A stretch of DNA of 64,000 bases from Mariniflexile sp. TRM1-10 (GTDB lineage Bacteria > Bacteroidota > Bacteroidia > Flavobacteriales > Flavobacteriaceae). This document shows, in pieces, positions 23,280-34,044 of the stretch. The first letter of the stretch is position 1. The number at the start of each line of letters is the position of its first letter. The notes under the pieces were generated by a model, which saw nothing but the letters and a program-made list of their open reading frames with translations, was not told the origin of the DNA and did no database searches. The stretch covers positions 3,580,001 through 3,644,000 of the forward strand of contig NZ_CP022985.1 in the NCBI RefSeq assembly GCF_003425985.1, read 5' to 3'. The position numbers were made by a program, and so were the translations under genes.

Positions 23280-25598
23280 ATGAGATACCTAACGAACATA
23301 AAATATGCTTTATGGGGCATTACCGCAATATTCATTATAGCATGCAATTCAAACCAAAATAAATCGAACACACTTTCGGGTGATCATCCATTTGAAGGAA
23401 AAGTAGATTCTATTTTAAGTTTAATGACCGTTGAAGAGAAAATAGGTCAGTTAAACCTACCATCATCAGGTGATATTACAACGGGACAAGCAAAAAGTTC
23501 CAATATTGCTAAAAAAATAGAAGAAGGCAAGGTTGGTGGCCTTTTCAATATAAAATCTGCAGCAAAAATTCGAGATGTTCAAAGAATTGCTGTCGAAAAA
23601 AGCCGATTAAAAATTCCGTTACTTTTTGGAATGGATGTCATACATGGTTATGAAACCACCTTTCCAATTCCGTTAGGTTTATCATGTTCTTGGGATATGG
23701 AAATGATTAAAAAAACGGCACAAATAGCTGCAAAAGAAGCTACTGCCGATGGGATTAACTGGACGTTTTCACCCATGGTTGATATTTCTAGAGATCCAAG
23801 ATGGGGACGTGTTTCAGAAGGTTCTGGTGAAGACCCGTATCTAGGAAGTGAAATAGCAAAAGCCATGGTACAGGGTTATCAAGGTGACGATTTAACTAAA
23901 AACAACACCATGATAGCGTGTGTTAAACATTTTGCACTTTATGGTGCCCCAGAAGCAGGTAGGGACTACAACACGGTCGATATGAGTAAAATACGCATGT
24001 ATAACGAGTATTTACCGCCATACAAAGCTGCTGTGGATGCTGGTGTTGGCTCCGTTATGGCCTCCTTTAATGAAATTGATGGGATTCCTGCAACTGGAAA
24101 TAAGTGGTTACTGACCGATTTATTGAGAAACGATTGGGGTTTCAATGGTTTTGTGGTAACCGATTATACAGGAATTGAAGAGATGGAGTATCATGGCGTA
24201 GGTGACTTTCAACAAGTGTCTGCTCAAGCTTTAAAAGCAGGGATTGATATGGATATGGTATCCGATGGGTTTTTATCGACACTAAAAAAATCTTTGGATG
24301 AAGGTAAAATATCCATGAATGATATTGACGTGGCAGTAAAACGCATTTTAACCGCTAAGTTTGAGTTGGGTTTATTTGACGATCCCTACAAGTATTGTGA
24401 TGAAACTAGGGCAAAAACGGAAGTTTACACAAAAGAACATAGGAATTTTGCCCGTAAGGTAGCGTCAGAATCTATGGTGCTTTTGAAAAATGATAACCAA
24501 ATTTTACCATTAAAAAAGTCGGGAACGATTGCGCTTATTGGACCATTGGCAAATTCAAAGGAAAATATGCCCGGTACTTGGAGTGTTGCAACAAAGCTAG
24601 AAAAGGCTAGTGCGTTCCTAGATGGCATAAAATCCGTTGCAGGAGATCATGTTACTGTATTACATGCCAAAGGAAGTAACCTGGATTATGATTTGGAGTT
24701 TGAAAAGCGCGCCACCATGTTTGGAAGAACTATACCAAGGGATGGAAGAACCGACAAACAATTATTGGATGAAGCTTTGGCCATTGCTTCAAGATCGGAT
24801 GTTATTGTAGCTGCATTGGGCGAATCTTCCGAAATGAGCGGCGAAAGCAGTAGTAGAACAAATTTACAAATCCCCCAAGTACAGAAAGAATTGTTAAACG
24901 CCTTGTTAAAAACAGGAAAACCAGTAGTTCTGGTTTTGTTTACGGGAAGACCTTTGGCCATTGTTGAAGAAAACAAAAATGTTCCGGCCATATTGAATGT
25001 TTGGTTTCCGGGTAGCGAAGCAGGTTTAGCTATTTCAGATGTGTTGTTTGGTGACGTCAACCCTTCAGGGAAGTTAACAGCCACGTTTCCAATGAATGTT
25101 GGTCAAGTACCAATTTTCTATAACCATAAAAACACAGGAAGGCCTTTAGGTAATACTGAAGGCAAGTTTGAAAAATTTAAATCAAATTATTTAGATGTCC
25201 GTAACGAACCCCTGTATCCATTTGGGTATGGATTGAGTTACACCACTTTTAAATACGATAACTTACAATTAGACACAACAAAAATAGATGCTAATGGAAG
25301 CGTGAACATTTCTGTTGAAGTTACAAATACAGGAAATTTTGATGGCAAGGAAGTCGTTCAATTGTATATCCGCGATGTAGTAGGTTCTGTAACCAGACCA
25401 GTAAAAGAATTAAAAGGCTTCCAGAAAGTAGAAATCAAAAAAGGAGAAACCAAAACCGTCACTTTTAAAATATCTGAAGAAGATTTAAAATTTTATAACT
25501 CCAATTTGGATTTCGTGGCAGAAGCAGGTGTTTTTCAAGTGTTTGTTGGTACAGATTCCAATGCAAGTTTATCATCTCAATTTGAATTGACTAAATAA
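23280..25598 (+). CDS. GH3 beta-glucosidase, lipoprotein
   Basis: About 772 residues from the ATG at 23280, which gives a lipoprotein signal ending AIFIIACNS. The GH3 order is seen: N-terminal TIM-barrel (FGMDVIHGYETTFPIPLGLS, DISRDPRWGRVSEGSGEDPYLGS), nucleophile Asp295 in FVVTDYTG, alpha/beta sandwich with GESSEMSGESSSRTNL, and a C-terminal fibronectin-III-like domain (LYIRDVVGSVTRPVKELKGFQKV). BglX-type GH3 enzymes release glucose; some in beta-1,2-glucan loci act on sophorose and longer sophorooligosaccharides. It is a paralogue of the GH3 at 27373, but is lipid-anchored. Confidence 0.9.
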   Translation: MRYLTNIKYALWGITAIFIIACNSNQNKSNTLSGDHPFEGKVDSILSLMTVEEKIGQLNLPSSGDITTGQAKSSNIAKKIEEGKVGGLFNIKSAAKIRDVQRIAVEKSRLKIPLLFGMDVIHGYETTFPIPLGLSCSWDMEMIKKTAQIAAKEATADGINWTFSPMVDISRDPRWGRVSEGSGEDPYLGSEIAKAMVQGYQGDDLTKNNTMIACVKHFALYGAPEAGRDYNTVDMSKIRMYNEYLPPYKAAVDAGVGSVMASFNEIDGIPATGNKWLLTDLLRNDWGFNGFVVTDYTGIEEMEYHGVGDFQQVSAQALKAGIDMDMVSDGFLSTLKKSLDEGKISMNDIDVAVKRILTAKFELGLFDDPYKYCDETRAKTEVYTKEHRNFARKVASESMVLLKNDNQILPLKKSGTIALIGPLANSKENMPGTWSVATKLEKASAFLDGIKSVAGDHVTVLHAKGSNLDYDLEFEKRATMFGRTIPRDGRTDKQLLDEALAIASRSDVIVAALGESSEMSGESSSRTNLQIPQVQKELLNALLKTGKPVVLVLFTGRPLAIVEENKNVPAILNVWFPGSEAGLAISDVLFGDVNPSGKLTATFPMNVGQVPIFYNHKNTGRPLGNTEGKFEKFKSNYLDVRNEPLYPFGYGLSYTTFKYDNLQLDTTKIDANGSVNISVEVTNTGNFDGKEVVQLYIRDVVGSVTRPVKELKGFQKVEIKKGETKTVTFKISEEDLKFYNSNLDFVAEAGVFQVFVGTDSNASLSSQFELTK

Positions 25599-25604
25599 GT
25601 TTAC

Positions 25605-27365
25605 ATGAAACGTTTTATTATTTTTATAGCCCTATGTTTTGTGTTCACAATAACTGGTTATACGCAACAAAAAACGTACTGTAACCCCATTAATATTGAT
25701 TATGGTTATACACCTTTCAAATCGTTTTCAAGTCAGGGTAAACATCGTGCTACGGCCGACCCCGTGATTGTCAATTTTAAAGAAAAACTCTTTCTGTTTT
25801 CAACAAACCAAGAAGGTTATTGGTGGAGTGATGACATGCTCAACTGGAAGTTTGTGTATCGTAAATTCCTTTTGGATGACACCTACACACATGATTTAAA
25901 CGCACCAGCTGCGTGGGCTATGAAAGATACACTTTATGTGTATGGCTCCACTTGGAAATCTGATTTTCCGATTTGGAAAAGTACCAACCCCACCGTTGAT
26001 GACTGGGAAATTGCCCTTGACACGCTAAAAGTTGGTGCCTGGGATCCTGCATTCCATTATGAAGAAGAAAAGGATAAACTGTATTTGTATTGGGGTTCGA
26101 GTAATGTATGGCCCATTTTAGGTACAGAAATCAATACCAAAACCATGCAATCTGAAGGGTATACCGTGCCAATTGTGAGGTTATTTCCAGAAGACCATGG
26201 ATGGGAGCGTTTTGGTGAGTATAACGATAATGTGTTTTTACAACCTTTTATTGAAGGTGCGTGGATGACCAAACACAACGGAAAATATTATATGCAATAT
26301 GGTGCGCCTGCGACAGAATTTAGTGGTTATGCCGATGGCGTTTACGTGAGTAAAGACCCATTAGATAGATTTGAATACCAACAGCACAATCCATTTTCAT
26401 ACAAGCCTGGAGGTTTTGCCCGGGGTGCAGGTCATGGTGCAACATTTCAAGATAATTTTGATAACTATTGGCATGTATCGACCATTTTTATTTCTACAAA
26501 AAATAATTTTGAACGACGATTGGGTATCTGGCCAGCAGGATTTGATGCCGATGATGTCATGTATTGCAATACGGCTTACGGCGATTATCCGACGCTATTA
26601 CCAGAATTTGCTAAAGGTAAAGATTTTTCAAAAGGTTTGTTTACTGGTTGGATGCTACTCAATTATCAAAAGCCCGTACAAGTATCTTCAACGTTGGGAG
26701 GTTACCAAGCCAATTTTGCGGTTGATGAGGATATAAAAACCTATTGGAGTGCAAAATCGGGGGATAAAGGCGAATGGTTTCAAACCGATTTAGGCGACGT
26801 ATCAACCATACATGCCATTCAAATTAATTATGCCGATCAGGATGTTGAGTTTTTAGGTAAAACGGTAGGCAAGTGTCATCAATACATTATCTATGGTTCT
26901 AATGATGGTAAAAAATGGCAGGTAATTGTTGATAAAAGTAAGAATGATACCGATGTGCCACATGATTATATTGAGTTTGAAAAGCCAGTTAAAGCACGTT
27001 ATATAAAAATGGAAAATGGACACATGCCTACCGGAAAATTTGCGTTGAGTGGGTTTCGGGTTTTTGGAAAAGGAAATGGAACAAAACCAAATACGGTTGA
27101 GAATTTCACAGTGTTACGTTCAAGCCCGAAGAAGTATGGCGAACGCCGAAGCATTTGGTTTAAATGGCAGCAAAATCAATTGGCCGATGGCTACGTAATT
27201 TATTGGGGCAAATCGCCCGATAAACTCTACGGAAGTATCATGGTTTACGGAAAAAACGAGTATTTTTTTACGGGAGCCGATAGAACGGATGCATATTATT
27301 TTCAAATTGAAGCATTTAATGCCAATGGTATGAGCGAACGTAGCACTATTGTAAAATCTGAGTAA
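25605..27365 (+). CDS. GH43-like propeller with discoidin and FnIII domains (copy 1)
   Basis: A 586-residue protein with a signal peptide (to GYTQQ). The five-bladed propeller (about 25-345) shows the GH43 triad pattern: Asp52 (TADPVIVNF), Asp147 (AWDPAF) and Glu217 (FIEGAWM). An F5/8 type C (discoidin, CBM32-like) domain follows at about 360-485 (VDEDIKTYWSAKSGDKGEWFQTDLG...RVFGKG), then a fibronectin-III domain (about 490-586). GH43 enzymes act mostly on arabinose, xylose or galactose linkages, which is not explained by a pure glucan. The subfamily cannot be assigned by eye. A paralogue lies at 34103. Confidence 0.75.
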   Translation: MKRFIIFIALCFVFTITGYTQQKTYCNPINIDYGYTPFKSFSSQGKHRATADPVIVNFKEKLFLFSTNQEGYWWSDDMLNWKFVYRKFLLDDTYTHDLNAPAAWAMKDTLYVYGSTWKSDFPIWKSTNPTVDDWEIALDTLKVGAWDPAFHYEEEKDKLYLYWGSSNVWPILGTEINTKTMQSEGYTVPIVRLFPEDHGWERFGEYNDNVFLQPFIEGAWMTKHNGKYYMQYGAPATEFSGYADGVYVSKDPLDRFEYQQHNPFSYKPGGFARGAGHGATFQDNFDNYWHVSTIFISTKNNFERRLGIWPAGFDADDVMYCNTAYGDYPTLLPEFAKGKDFSKGLFTGWMLLNYQKPVQVSSTLGGYQANFAVDEDIKTYWSAKSGDKGEWFQTDLGDVSTIHAIQINYADQDVEFLGKTVGKCHQYIIYGSNDGKKWQVIVDKSKNDTDVPHDYIEFEKPVKARYIKMENGHMPTGKFALSGFRVFGKGNGTKPNTVENFTVLRSSPKKYGERRSIWFKWQQNQLADGYVIYWGKSPDKLYGSIMVYGKNEYFFTGADRTDAYYFQIEAFNANGMSERSTIVKSE

Positions 27366-27372
27366 AATAGAA

Positions 27373-29598
27373 ATGATGACATTGAAAACTAAACTTACAT
27401 ATAGTATAATTTTTGTTTTTGGACATGTTGCCCTAGCACAAAATTATGAAGCCAAAGTCGATTCTTTAATGAAGCTCATGACGCTTCAGGAGAAAATTGG
27501 GCAAACCGTGATGTACAGTGGTAGTTGGGATCAAACAGGGCCAATTGTTGGTACAGATAACGCTAAGTATATTAGAGAAGGTAACATGGGGGCTATGCTA
27601 AACGCGTTTACGGTAAAGGGCACTTATGATTTGCAAAAAGTAGCAGTTGAAGAAACACGTTTGGGCATTCCGTTGTTGTTTGGATATGATGTCATTCATG
27701 GGCATCGTACTATTTTCCCAATTAACTTAGGAATGGCTGCCAGTTGGGATTTAAAAATGATTGAAGAAAGTTCACGTATTTCTGCCGAAGAGGCTTCAGC
27801 AGAAGGTTTGCATTGGACGTTTTCCCCTATGGTCGATATTGCCCGCGACCCTCGTTGGGGACGTATTTCCGAAGGTTCAGGTGAAGATGTGTATTTAGCC
27901 AGCCAAATAGCGAAGGCCTATGTTAAAGGCTATCAAGGGGATGATTTATCAAAGCACAACACCATTTTAGCTTGTGCTAAACATTTTGTGGGCTATGGTG
28001 CAGCCCAAGCAGGTCGCGATTATCACACCGTTAATATGGGTGAAGGTGAATTGCGGAATGTGTATTTACCGCCTTTTAAAGCTGCTGTTGATGCTGGAGT
28101 GGAAACGTTTATGTCAGCTTTCAATGAATTAAACGGTGTGCCTACTTCTGGAAACAAGTTTACGCTACGGGATATTTTACAGGAAGAATGGGGTTTTAAA
28201 GGCTTTGTAGTTTCAGATTATACATCTATTAATGAAATGATTCTTCACGGTTTTGCAAAAGACAGTACAGATGCTGCTAGAATTGGTATGAATGCAGGTG
28301 TCGATATGGACATGATGGGAAGTGTTTACCGAAAACATTTAAAAGAATTGGTTGAAGAAGGCAAAGTTGATGAAGCTATTGTTAATGATGCTTGTCGCAG
28401 AATTTTATTGGCGAAATTCAAGTTAGGTCTATTTGATGATCCCTACAGATATATTGATGAAAAACGTGAAGCAGAAACCAAATATAAGCCTGAGTTTTTA
28501 TCAAAAGCCAGAGAAATTGCAGCAGCTTCATCGGTATTGTTACAGAATAAAAATAACGTTTTACCACTTTCAAAAGAAACAAAATCAATTGCGTTTATAG
28601 GCCCATTGGTAAAAGATGAATACGATATTTTAGGTAATTGGGCAGCCAAGGGCGATCGAAAAGGAAAAGCGGTGAGTGTATTTGAAGGTGTTTTGGAATA
28701 TCTAAAACCAAATCAAATAATGTATGCCAAGGGTTGTGATATTTTGAAGGATGATGAATCTGGCTTTTCGGAAGCTATCACTATTTCAAAAAAAGCAGAC
28801 GTTATTGTTTTGGTTATGGGCGAAGGCCACCATATGAGTGGTGAAGCGGCATCAAGAACCAATTTGAAAATCCCTGGTATTCAGCCTAAATTAATACAGA
28901 AAATTCGTGAAGCCAATCCAGATAAAAAAATCATTTTGGTTTTAATGAATGGGCGCCCCATAAATTTGTCAGACGAAGTAAATTTAGTAGACGCTATTTT
29001 AGAAGTTTGGTTTCCAGGAACAATGGGAGGTGCTGCAACTGCCGATATTCTTTTTGGTGCGTATAATCCATCGGGAAAACTAACTGTAACTTTTCCTAGA
29101 AATGTGGGTCAAGTACCTATTTATTACAACATGAAAAATACGGGAAGACCCATTCCTGATAATAATCCCACCGAAGATTATAAAAGTAATTACATCGATT
29201 CTCCAAATTCGCCATTATTTGTTTTTGGACATGGGTTGAGTTATACCACTTTTAAATATGCTGACTTCACATTATCGTCTCATACACTGTCTTTTTCAGA
29301 CACATTAAAAGCCAGCGTAGTTGTTTCAAATACAGGGGGTTTTGATGGTTATGAAGTGGTACAATTATATATTCATGATAAAGTAGGGAGTGTAACAAGA
29401 CCCGTTAAGGAACTAAAGGGTTTTCAAAAAATATTTTTAAAAAAGGGAGAAAGCAAAACAGTCACTTTTATATTAACTGCCGAAGATTTAAAGTTTTATA
29501 ATAGTGAGATGAACTATACGGTTGAGCATGGAGAATTTGAAATTGCCATTGCCCCAAGTTCCGATTTTAAGTTTAAAAATAGTTTTATATTAGAGTGA
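27373..29598 (+). CDS. GH3 beta-glucosidase, periplasmic
   Basis: A 741-residue protein with a cleavable signal peptide (to VALAQ) instead of a lipobox. Same order as the first GH3: FGYDVIHGHRTIFPINLG, DIARDPRWGRISEGSGEDVYLAS, nucleophile Asp282 in FVVSDYTS, GEGHHMSGEAASRTNL, and a FnIII-like C-terminal domain. The lipoprotein/soluble pair suggests one surface or membrane-bound and one free periplasmic beta-glucosidase. An alternative start is the second Met, 3 bp downstream. Confidence 0.9.
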   Translation: MMTLKTKLTYSIIFVFGHVALAQNYEAKVDSLMKLMTLQEKIGQTVMYSGSWDQTGPIVGTDNAKYIREGNMGAMLNAFTVKGTYDLQKVAVEETRLGIPLLFGYDVIHGHRTIFPINLGMAASWDLKMIEESSRISAEEASAEGLHWTFSPMVDIARDPRWGRISEGSGEDVYLASQIAKAYVKGYQGDDLSKHNTILACAKHFVGYGAAQAGRDYHTVNMGEGELRNVYLPPFKAAVDAGVETFMSAFNELNGVPTSGNKFTLRDILQEEWGFKGFVVSDYTSINEMILHGFAKDSTDAARIGMNAGVDMDMMGSVYRKHLKELVEEGKVDEAIVNDACRRILLAKFKLGLFDDPYRYIDEKREAETKYKPEFLSKAREIAAASSVLLQNKNNVLPLSKETKSIAFIGPLVKDEYDILGNWAAKGDRKGKAVSVFEGVLEYLKPNQIMYAKGCDILKDDESGFSEAITISKKADVIVLVMGEGHHMSGEAASRTNLKIPGIQPKLIQKIREANPDKKIILVLMNGRPINLSDEVNLVDAILEVWFPGTMGGAATADILFGAYNPSGKLTVTFPRNVGQVPIYYNMKNTGRPIPDNNPTEDYKSNYIDSPNSPLFVFGHGLSYTTFKYADFTLSSHTLSFSDTLKASVVVSNTGGFDGYEVVQLYIHDKVGSVTRPVKELKGFQKIFLKKGESKTVTFILTAEDLKFYNSEMNYTVEHGEFEIAIAPSSDFKFKNSFILE

Positions 29599-29623
29599 CT
29601 ATCAATAATTAACCTGTGTGATT

Positions 29624-32281
29624 ATGTCATCTTACAGGTTAATTTTAAAACCAAATATTTTGAAGTTTAGAAATACATTTAAAACAAATTATATTGCTCT
29701 TATTTTTATTTGGGTAATCTCTTGTGGACCAGTACTATTAGCCCAAAACAGCATGATCAATTCTGGATGGCAATTTTCAGAGGATCATACACAATGGGAA
29801 GCCGTAAACCTTCCGCATACATGGAATATAAACGATGCTTTTGATGACCAACCGGGTTACAGACGCGGATTGGGATATTACAAAAAGCAAGTTTTTATTT
29901 CTTCCGAAGAAAAAGACAAGAAACATTATCTTAAATTTAATGGGGTTGTCCAAGAAGCAACCGTTTTTGTAAATGGCAAACAGATTGGAAACCACAAAGG
30001 TGGTTACACTGCTTTCAATTTTGATATTAGTGCTGTTGTTAATTTTGATACCTATAATCTCATAGAGGTTACGGTTGATAATTCATATAATAAAAACATC
30101 CCGCCTATAGATGCCGATTTTACTTTCTATGGAGGTATATATAGAGACGTCGAATTAATAGCGCTTCCTAAACAGCACCTTAGTTTAGATGATTTTGCTT
30201 CCGATGGGTTTTATGTAAACTATTATGATGTTTCTGAAGAAAAAGCAGGTGTTGAGGTAACAAGTATTATAAACAATAGAGCCGTAACCAACTCCAAAGT
30301 TAAGTTACGTTTAGACATATTGGACGCAGATGGAACTGTTGTAAAAACGAGAACGGAATCATTAAAATTACCAGCAGAGACATCTAATGAATTTAAGATA
30401 AAGCTCCCTGAAATTTACAACCCTAAATTATGGTCGCCCGAAACGCCCTATTTGTATCAACTAAAAATAATCTTAACAGACGAAAAAGGACTTGTTTTAG
30501 ATAGGAGACATACAAATATTGGTTTCCGTTGGGTACGTGTAGATGCTGAAAAAGGATTCTTTTTAAATGGTAAACCATTAAAACTTGTTGGAGTAAATAG
30601 ACATCAGGATTTTAAAGGTTTGGGTAATACCGTTCCTATTGAACTTCAAAAAAAAGATATAGAAATTATAAAAAACATGGGTGGAAACTTTTTAAGGTTT
30701 GCCCATTATCCGCACGCTCGGGAGTTGTATGATATGTGCGATAAATTAGGAATTGTAGTTTGGACAGAAATACCAATTGTTAATGTAGTAACCAATTCTG
30801 AAGCTTTTTTTAATACGAGTTTAGAGATGCAAAAGGAGCATATCAAGCAATATTATAACCATCCGTCTGTGGTGATGATAGGGTATATGAATGAAATACT
30901 TTTACGTTTGTCTTTCGATAACAAATCATCTGAAAGTGATAAAGAAACCCTAAAAACAGTATCTGTTAAATTAGCAACCCAACTTGAAGATGTAACCAGA
31001 AAATTGGCGCCAAACCATATCACTGTGATGGCGTTGCATTTTAGTGAATTGTACAACGAAACAGGTATTGCAGACATTCCGATGTTGATTGGTTGGAACT
31101 TATATTTTGGATGGTACCATGACAAAATTCAAGATTTAGGTGTGTTTTTGGATGAACAACACAAACGATATCCAAAGCGACCTATTTTAGTTTCAGAGTA
31201 TGGTCCAGGTGCCGATGCACGGATTTTTACCCCAACCCCAAAGAAATATGATTTTTCCTTAGATTATCAGCTGCTATTGCATCAAGGGTATTACAATCAA
31301 GTTGCGACACGTGATTTTGTAGTGGGTATGTCCGCATGGAACTATGCTGATTTTGGTTCAGAATTTAGGGGTGATGCCATTCCGCATGTTAACCAAAAAG
31401 GTTTGTTGCAATATGACAGGACACCCAAAGAAGTATATTATTGGTACAAAGCAGTGTTGAACAAAAGTATGCCGTTTGTACACATTGCTGCCGATTATTT
31501 GTCAGGAATGACCTTGTTTGGAAATGAAACGTATCCTGTTCAAATATATTCAAATCAAGATATGGTTTCAGTTTATTTGAATGATAAAAAATTAAAAGAG
31601 CTCACTATTAAAGATGGTTTTTCAACGATAGATATCCCTTTCGAAAATGGGTTAAATAGAATAAAAGTAGTTTCTGAAAACACGTCTGATGAGCAAACCG
31701 TTGAGGTTTTAAGGGTGAATTCTTTAGATTTTGAAAATTTTAATCGTTTCGGTATCAATATAGGCTCACATTTTTATTTCACAGATGAAGCTCAGCATAT
31801 CACGTTTGTCCCAGACCAGAAATATAAAAGTGGATGGTTTGGTTATTTGGATGGAGACATTTTCAATATAAATGAAGAGAAGCATCAAGGGATTCCTTAT
31901 GATATAAAAAACACCACTTCAGAACCTTTGTACCAAACCATGCTAGAAGGTTGTACAACGTATAAGGCAGATATTCCTAACGGAAACTATAAAGTATCGC
32001 TGTTCTTTGTTGAACCACAAATAAAGCCAACTTCAGATTTATATAGTTTAAAGGCAGCCAAAAATAATTCCGAAGTAAAAAAACAACGCATTTTCGACGT
32101 GTATTTGAATAAACAGTTGGTTGAGAAACAATTCAATATGGCTCATGCATATCCAGAAAAATATGGCATTACAAATACCGCTGTTGTAACGGTTGATACT
32201 AATGAAGGCTTAACAATTTCTTTAAAGCCTATTGAAGGAACCCCTGTAATTAGCGGTGTTTTAATAGAGAAATTGGATTAA
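29624..32281 (+). CDS. GH2 family enzyme with C-terminal malectin-like domain
   Basis: About 885 residues. After a long N-terminal region and signal (to VLLAQ) come the GH2 sugar-binding sandwich (WEAVNLPHTWN, GYYKKQVF), the Ig-like domain and the TIM barrel. The barrel has GVNRHQDFKGLG, FAHYPHARELYDMCDKLGIVVW, acid/base Glu424 (MIGYMNE) and nucleophile Glu525 (ILVSEYGPG). Residues about 705-885 look like a malectin-type carbohydrate-binding domain. GH2 covers beta-galactosidase, beta-glucuronidase and beta-mannosidase; the activity here is not decidable. The ATG at 29624 is preferred over a GTG 6 bp upstream. Confidence 0.85.
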   Translation: MSSYRLILKPNILKFRNTFKTNYIALIFIWVISCGPVLLAQNSMINSGWQFSEDHTQWEAVNLPHTWNINDAFDDQPGYRRGLGYYKKQVFISSEEKDKKHYLKFNGVVQEATVFVNGKQIGNHKGGYTAFNFDISAVVNFDTYNLIEVTVDNSYNKNIPPIDADFTFYGGIYRDVELIALPKQHLSLDDFASDGFYVNYYDVSEEKAGVEVTSIINNRAVTNSKVKLRLDILDADGTVVKTRTESLKLPAETSNEFKIKLPEIYNPKLWSPETPYLYQLKIILTDEKGLVLDRRHTNIGFRWVRVDAEKGFFLNGKPLKLVGVNRHQDFKGLGNTVPIELQKKDIEIIKNMGGNFLRFAHYPHARELYDMCDKLGIVVWTEIPIVNVVTNSEAFFNTSLEMQKEHIKQYYNHPSVVMIGYMNEILLRLSFDNKSSESDKETLKTVSVKLATQLEDVTRKLAPNHITVMALHFSELYNETGIADIPMLIGWNLYFGWYHDKIQDLGVFLDEQHKRYPKRPILVSEYGPGADARIFTPTPKKYDFSLDYQLLLHQGYYNQVATRDFVVGMSAWNYADFGSEFRGDAIPHVNQKGLLQYDRTPKEVYYWYKAVLNKSMPFVHIAADYLSGMTLFGNETYPVQIYSNQDMVSVYLNDKKLKELTIKDGFSTIDIPFENGLNRIKVVSENTSDEQTVEVLRVNSLDFENFNRFGINIGSHFYFTDEAQHITFVPDQKYKSGWFGYLDGDIFNINEEKHQGIPYDIKNTTSEPLYQTMLEGCTTYKADIPNGNYKVSLFFVEPQIKPTSDLYSLKAAKNNSEVKKQRIFDVYLNKQLVEKQFNMAHAYPEKYGITNTAVVTVDTNEGLTISLKPIEGTPVISGVLIEKLD

Positions 32282-32292
32282 ATGAAAAGTAT

Positions 32293-32341
32293 CTCTGAAA
32301 CTCTGAAACTTTGCAGCTTTGCAACTTTAAAACTTTAAAAC
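32293..32341. repeat. Tandem 8 bp repeats before the sulfatase gene
   Basis: About six units run as CTCTGAAA, CTCTGAAA, CTTTGCAG, CTTTGCAA, CTTTAAAA, CTTTAAAA. The same unit family recurs at 36163-36253 before the EEP gene. Both arrays end 10-15 bp before a start codon. Confidence 0.7.
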
Positions 32342-32352
32342 TAAAAAAGCAT

Positions 32353-34044
32353 ATGAAACCATTAATCTATATAGTCTGCATAGCGTTAATACTTCAAGCG
32401 TGCGGACAAAAACCAGCACAAAAAGTTGATGACCAAAAACCAACACGCCCTAATATTATTTACATTATGGCAGATGACCACGCCACCCAAGCCATAAGTG
32501 CGTATGGCCATCCCATAAGCAAGTTGGCACCAACACCAAATATTGACAGAATAGCAAATGAAGGGGCTTTGTTTAAAAATAACTTTTGTACCAATTCTAT
32601 TTGCGGACCAAGTAGGGCGGTCGTTTTAACGGGTAAGTTTAGCCATGTTAATGGTTTTAGGATGAATGGCGATAGGTTTGATGGTAATCAGCAAACATTT
32701 CCAAAACTACTCCAAAAAGCAGGATATACTACAGGAATGATTGGTAAATGGCATTTAGATGGCTTACCGCAGGGGTTTGATTACTGGCATATTTTAACCG
32801 ATCAAGGCAATTATTACAATCCGGATTTTATTGAGGTAAACCAGCAAACACAGCAAGTCGATACCACTAGAATAGAAGGCTATGCTACCGACATCATTAC
32901 CGAAGATGCCATAAAATATTTGGATAAAGTAAAAAATAGCAAACAGCCATTTATGCTTATGGTGCATCATAAGGCGCCACACAGAAATTGGATGCCAGCT
33001 TTAAGACATTTAAATAAATACGATGCTGTTCAATTCCCACTTCCAGATACTTATTTTACGTCGCATGAAGGTTCAACGGCTTCAAAAATGCAACTGCAAA
33101 CCATTTATAAAGACATGTATGAAGGCCATGACCTTAAAATGACCAAAGAAAAGGGCAGTAATGAGTTGGCACACAATCCATGGACTACTGATTTTGATAG
33201 AATGACCACAGAGCAACGAGCCATTTGGGATCAGGCATACCAATCAAAAAATGATGCCATGCATGATGCAAATCTTTCAGGAAGGGCATTGGCGGAATGG
33301 AAAGGACAACGTTATCTACAAGAATATTTAGCAACGATAGCAGCTGTTGATGAAAGTGTTGGAAGAATTCTTGATTATTTAGAAGCTCATAATTTATCTG
33401 AAAACACCATCATTGTTTATACCACCGATCAAGGATTTTATTTGGGTGAAAAAGGTTGGTTTGATAAACGTTTTATGTATGAAGAATCGTTAAGTATGCC
33501 GCTTGTAATGAAATACCCTAAAGCAATAAAAAAAGGGACGGTTATTAATGCATTAACACAAAATATCGATTTTGCTGAAACTTTTTTAGATTATGCCCAT
33601 GTTGGAATTCCTGCCGATATGCAAGGGAAATCATTACGGCCATTGCTTGAAGGAAAACAAGATTTTGATGATTTTAGGGATGCCGTGTATTACCATTACT
33701 ATGATTATCCAGCATTTCATATGGTAAAGAAAATGTACGGTGTAAGAACAAAACGCTATAAGCTGATTCATGTTTACGACGATATTGACGAATGGGAACT
33801 TTACGATTTAGAGAAAGATCCACACGAACTTAAAAATTTAATCAATGATCCGGCGTATCAAACCATTAAAGCGCAACTCCATAAAAAACTTAAGGCTTTA
33901 CAAGCAGGCTATAAGGTTACAGATAAAGAATTTGAACAAGCATCGCCCCAAAGTGTTGAAAGAGCCTTTAAGCAATTTGAAAAATTACGAGGCCATACAG
34001 GAACTTCTTATGACCCCATTACCAATAAAGATAGAAAGTTATGA
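32353..34044 (+). CDS. Sulfatase-family lipoprotein (formylglycine type)
   Basis: About 563 residues from the ATG at 32353, giving a lipobox LILQACG. Alkaline-phosphatase-superfamily features: metal-binding NIIYIMADDH (Asp41, Asp42), the formylglycine motif C84-G-P-S-R88 followed by AVVLTGK, GKWHLDG, and TTDQGFYLGEKGWFDKR. It should hydrolyse sulfate esters in the periplasm or at the surface; some fGly enzymes of this fold are phosphonate/phosphodiester hydrolases, which would also fit the locus. The open frame extends upstream to 32311, but that part is in the tandem repeat and is not a signal peptide. The maturase is not in the window. Confidence 0.85.
   Translation: MKPLIYIVCIALILQACGQKPAQKVDDQKPTRPNIIYIMADDHATQAISAYGHPISKLAPTPNIDRIANEGALFKNNFCTNSICGPSRAVVLTGKFSHVNGFRMNGDRFDGNQQTFPKLLQKAGYTTGMIGKWHLDGLPQGFDYWHILTDQGNYYNPDFIEVNQQTQQVDTTRIEGYATDIITEDAIKYLDKVKNSKQPFMLMVHHKAPHRNWMPALRHLNKYDAVQFPLPDTYFTSHEGSTASKMQLQTIYKDMYEGHDLKMTKEKGSNELAHNPWTTDFDRMTTEQRAIWDQAYQSKNDAMHDANLSGRALAEWKGQRYLQEYLATIAAVDESVGRILDYLEAHNLSENTIIVYTTDQGFYLGEKGWFDKRFMYEESLSMPLVMKYPKAIKKGTVINALTQNIDFAETFLDYAHVGIPADMQGKSLRPLLEGKQDFDDFRDAVYYHYYDYPAFHMVKKMYGVRTKRYKLIHVYDDIDEWELYDLEKDPHELKNLINDPAYQTIKAQLHKKLKALQAGYKVTDKEFEQASPQSVERAFKQFEKLRGHTGTSYDPITNKDRKL

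Noticed and set aside
24686..25084. 132-codon open frame on the minus strand
   Set aside because: It lies wholly antisense to the GH3 gene and has no family pattern.
32311..32352. Upstream start for the sulfatase gene
   Set aside because: The added residues come from the tandem 8 bp repeat and spoil the lipoprotein signal that starts at 32353.
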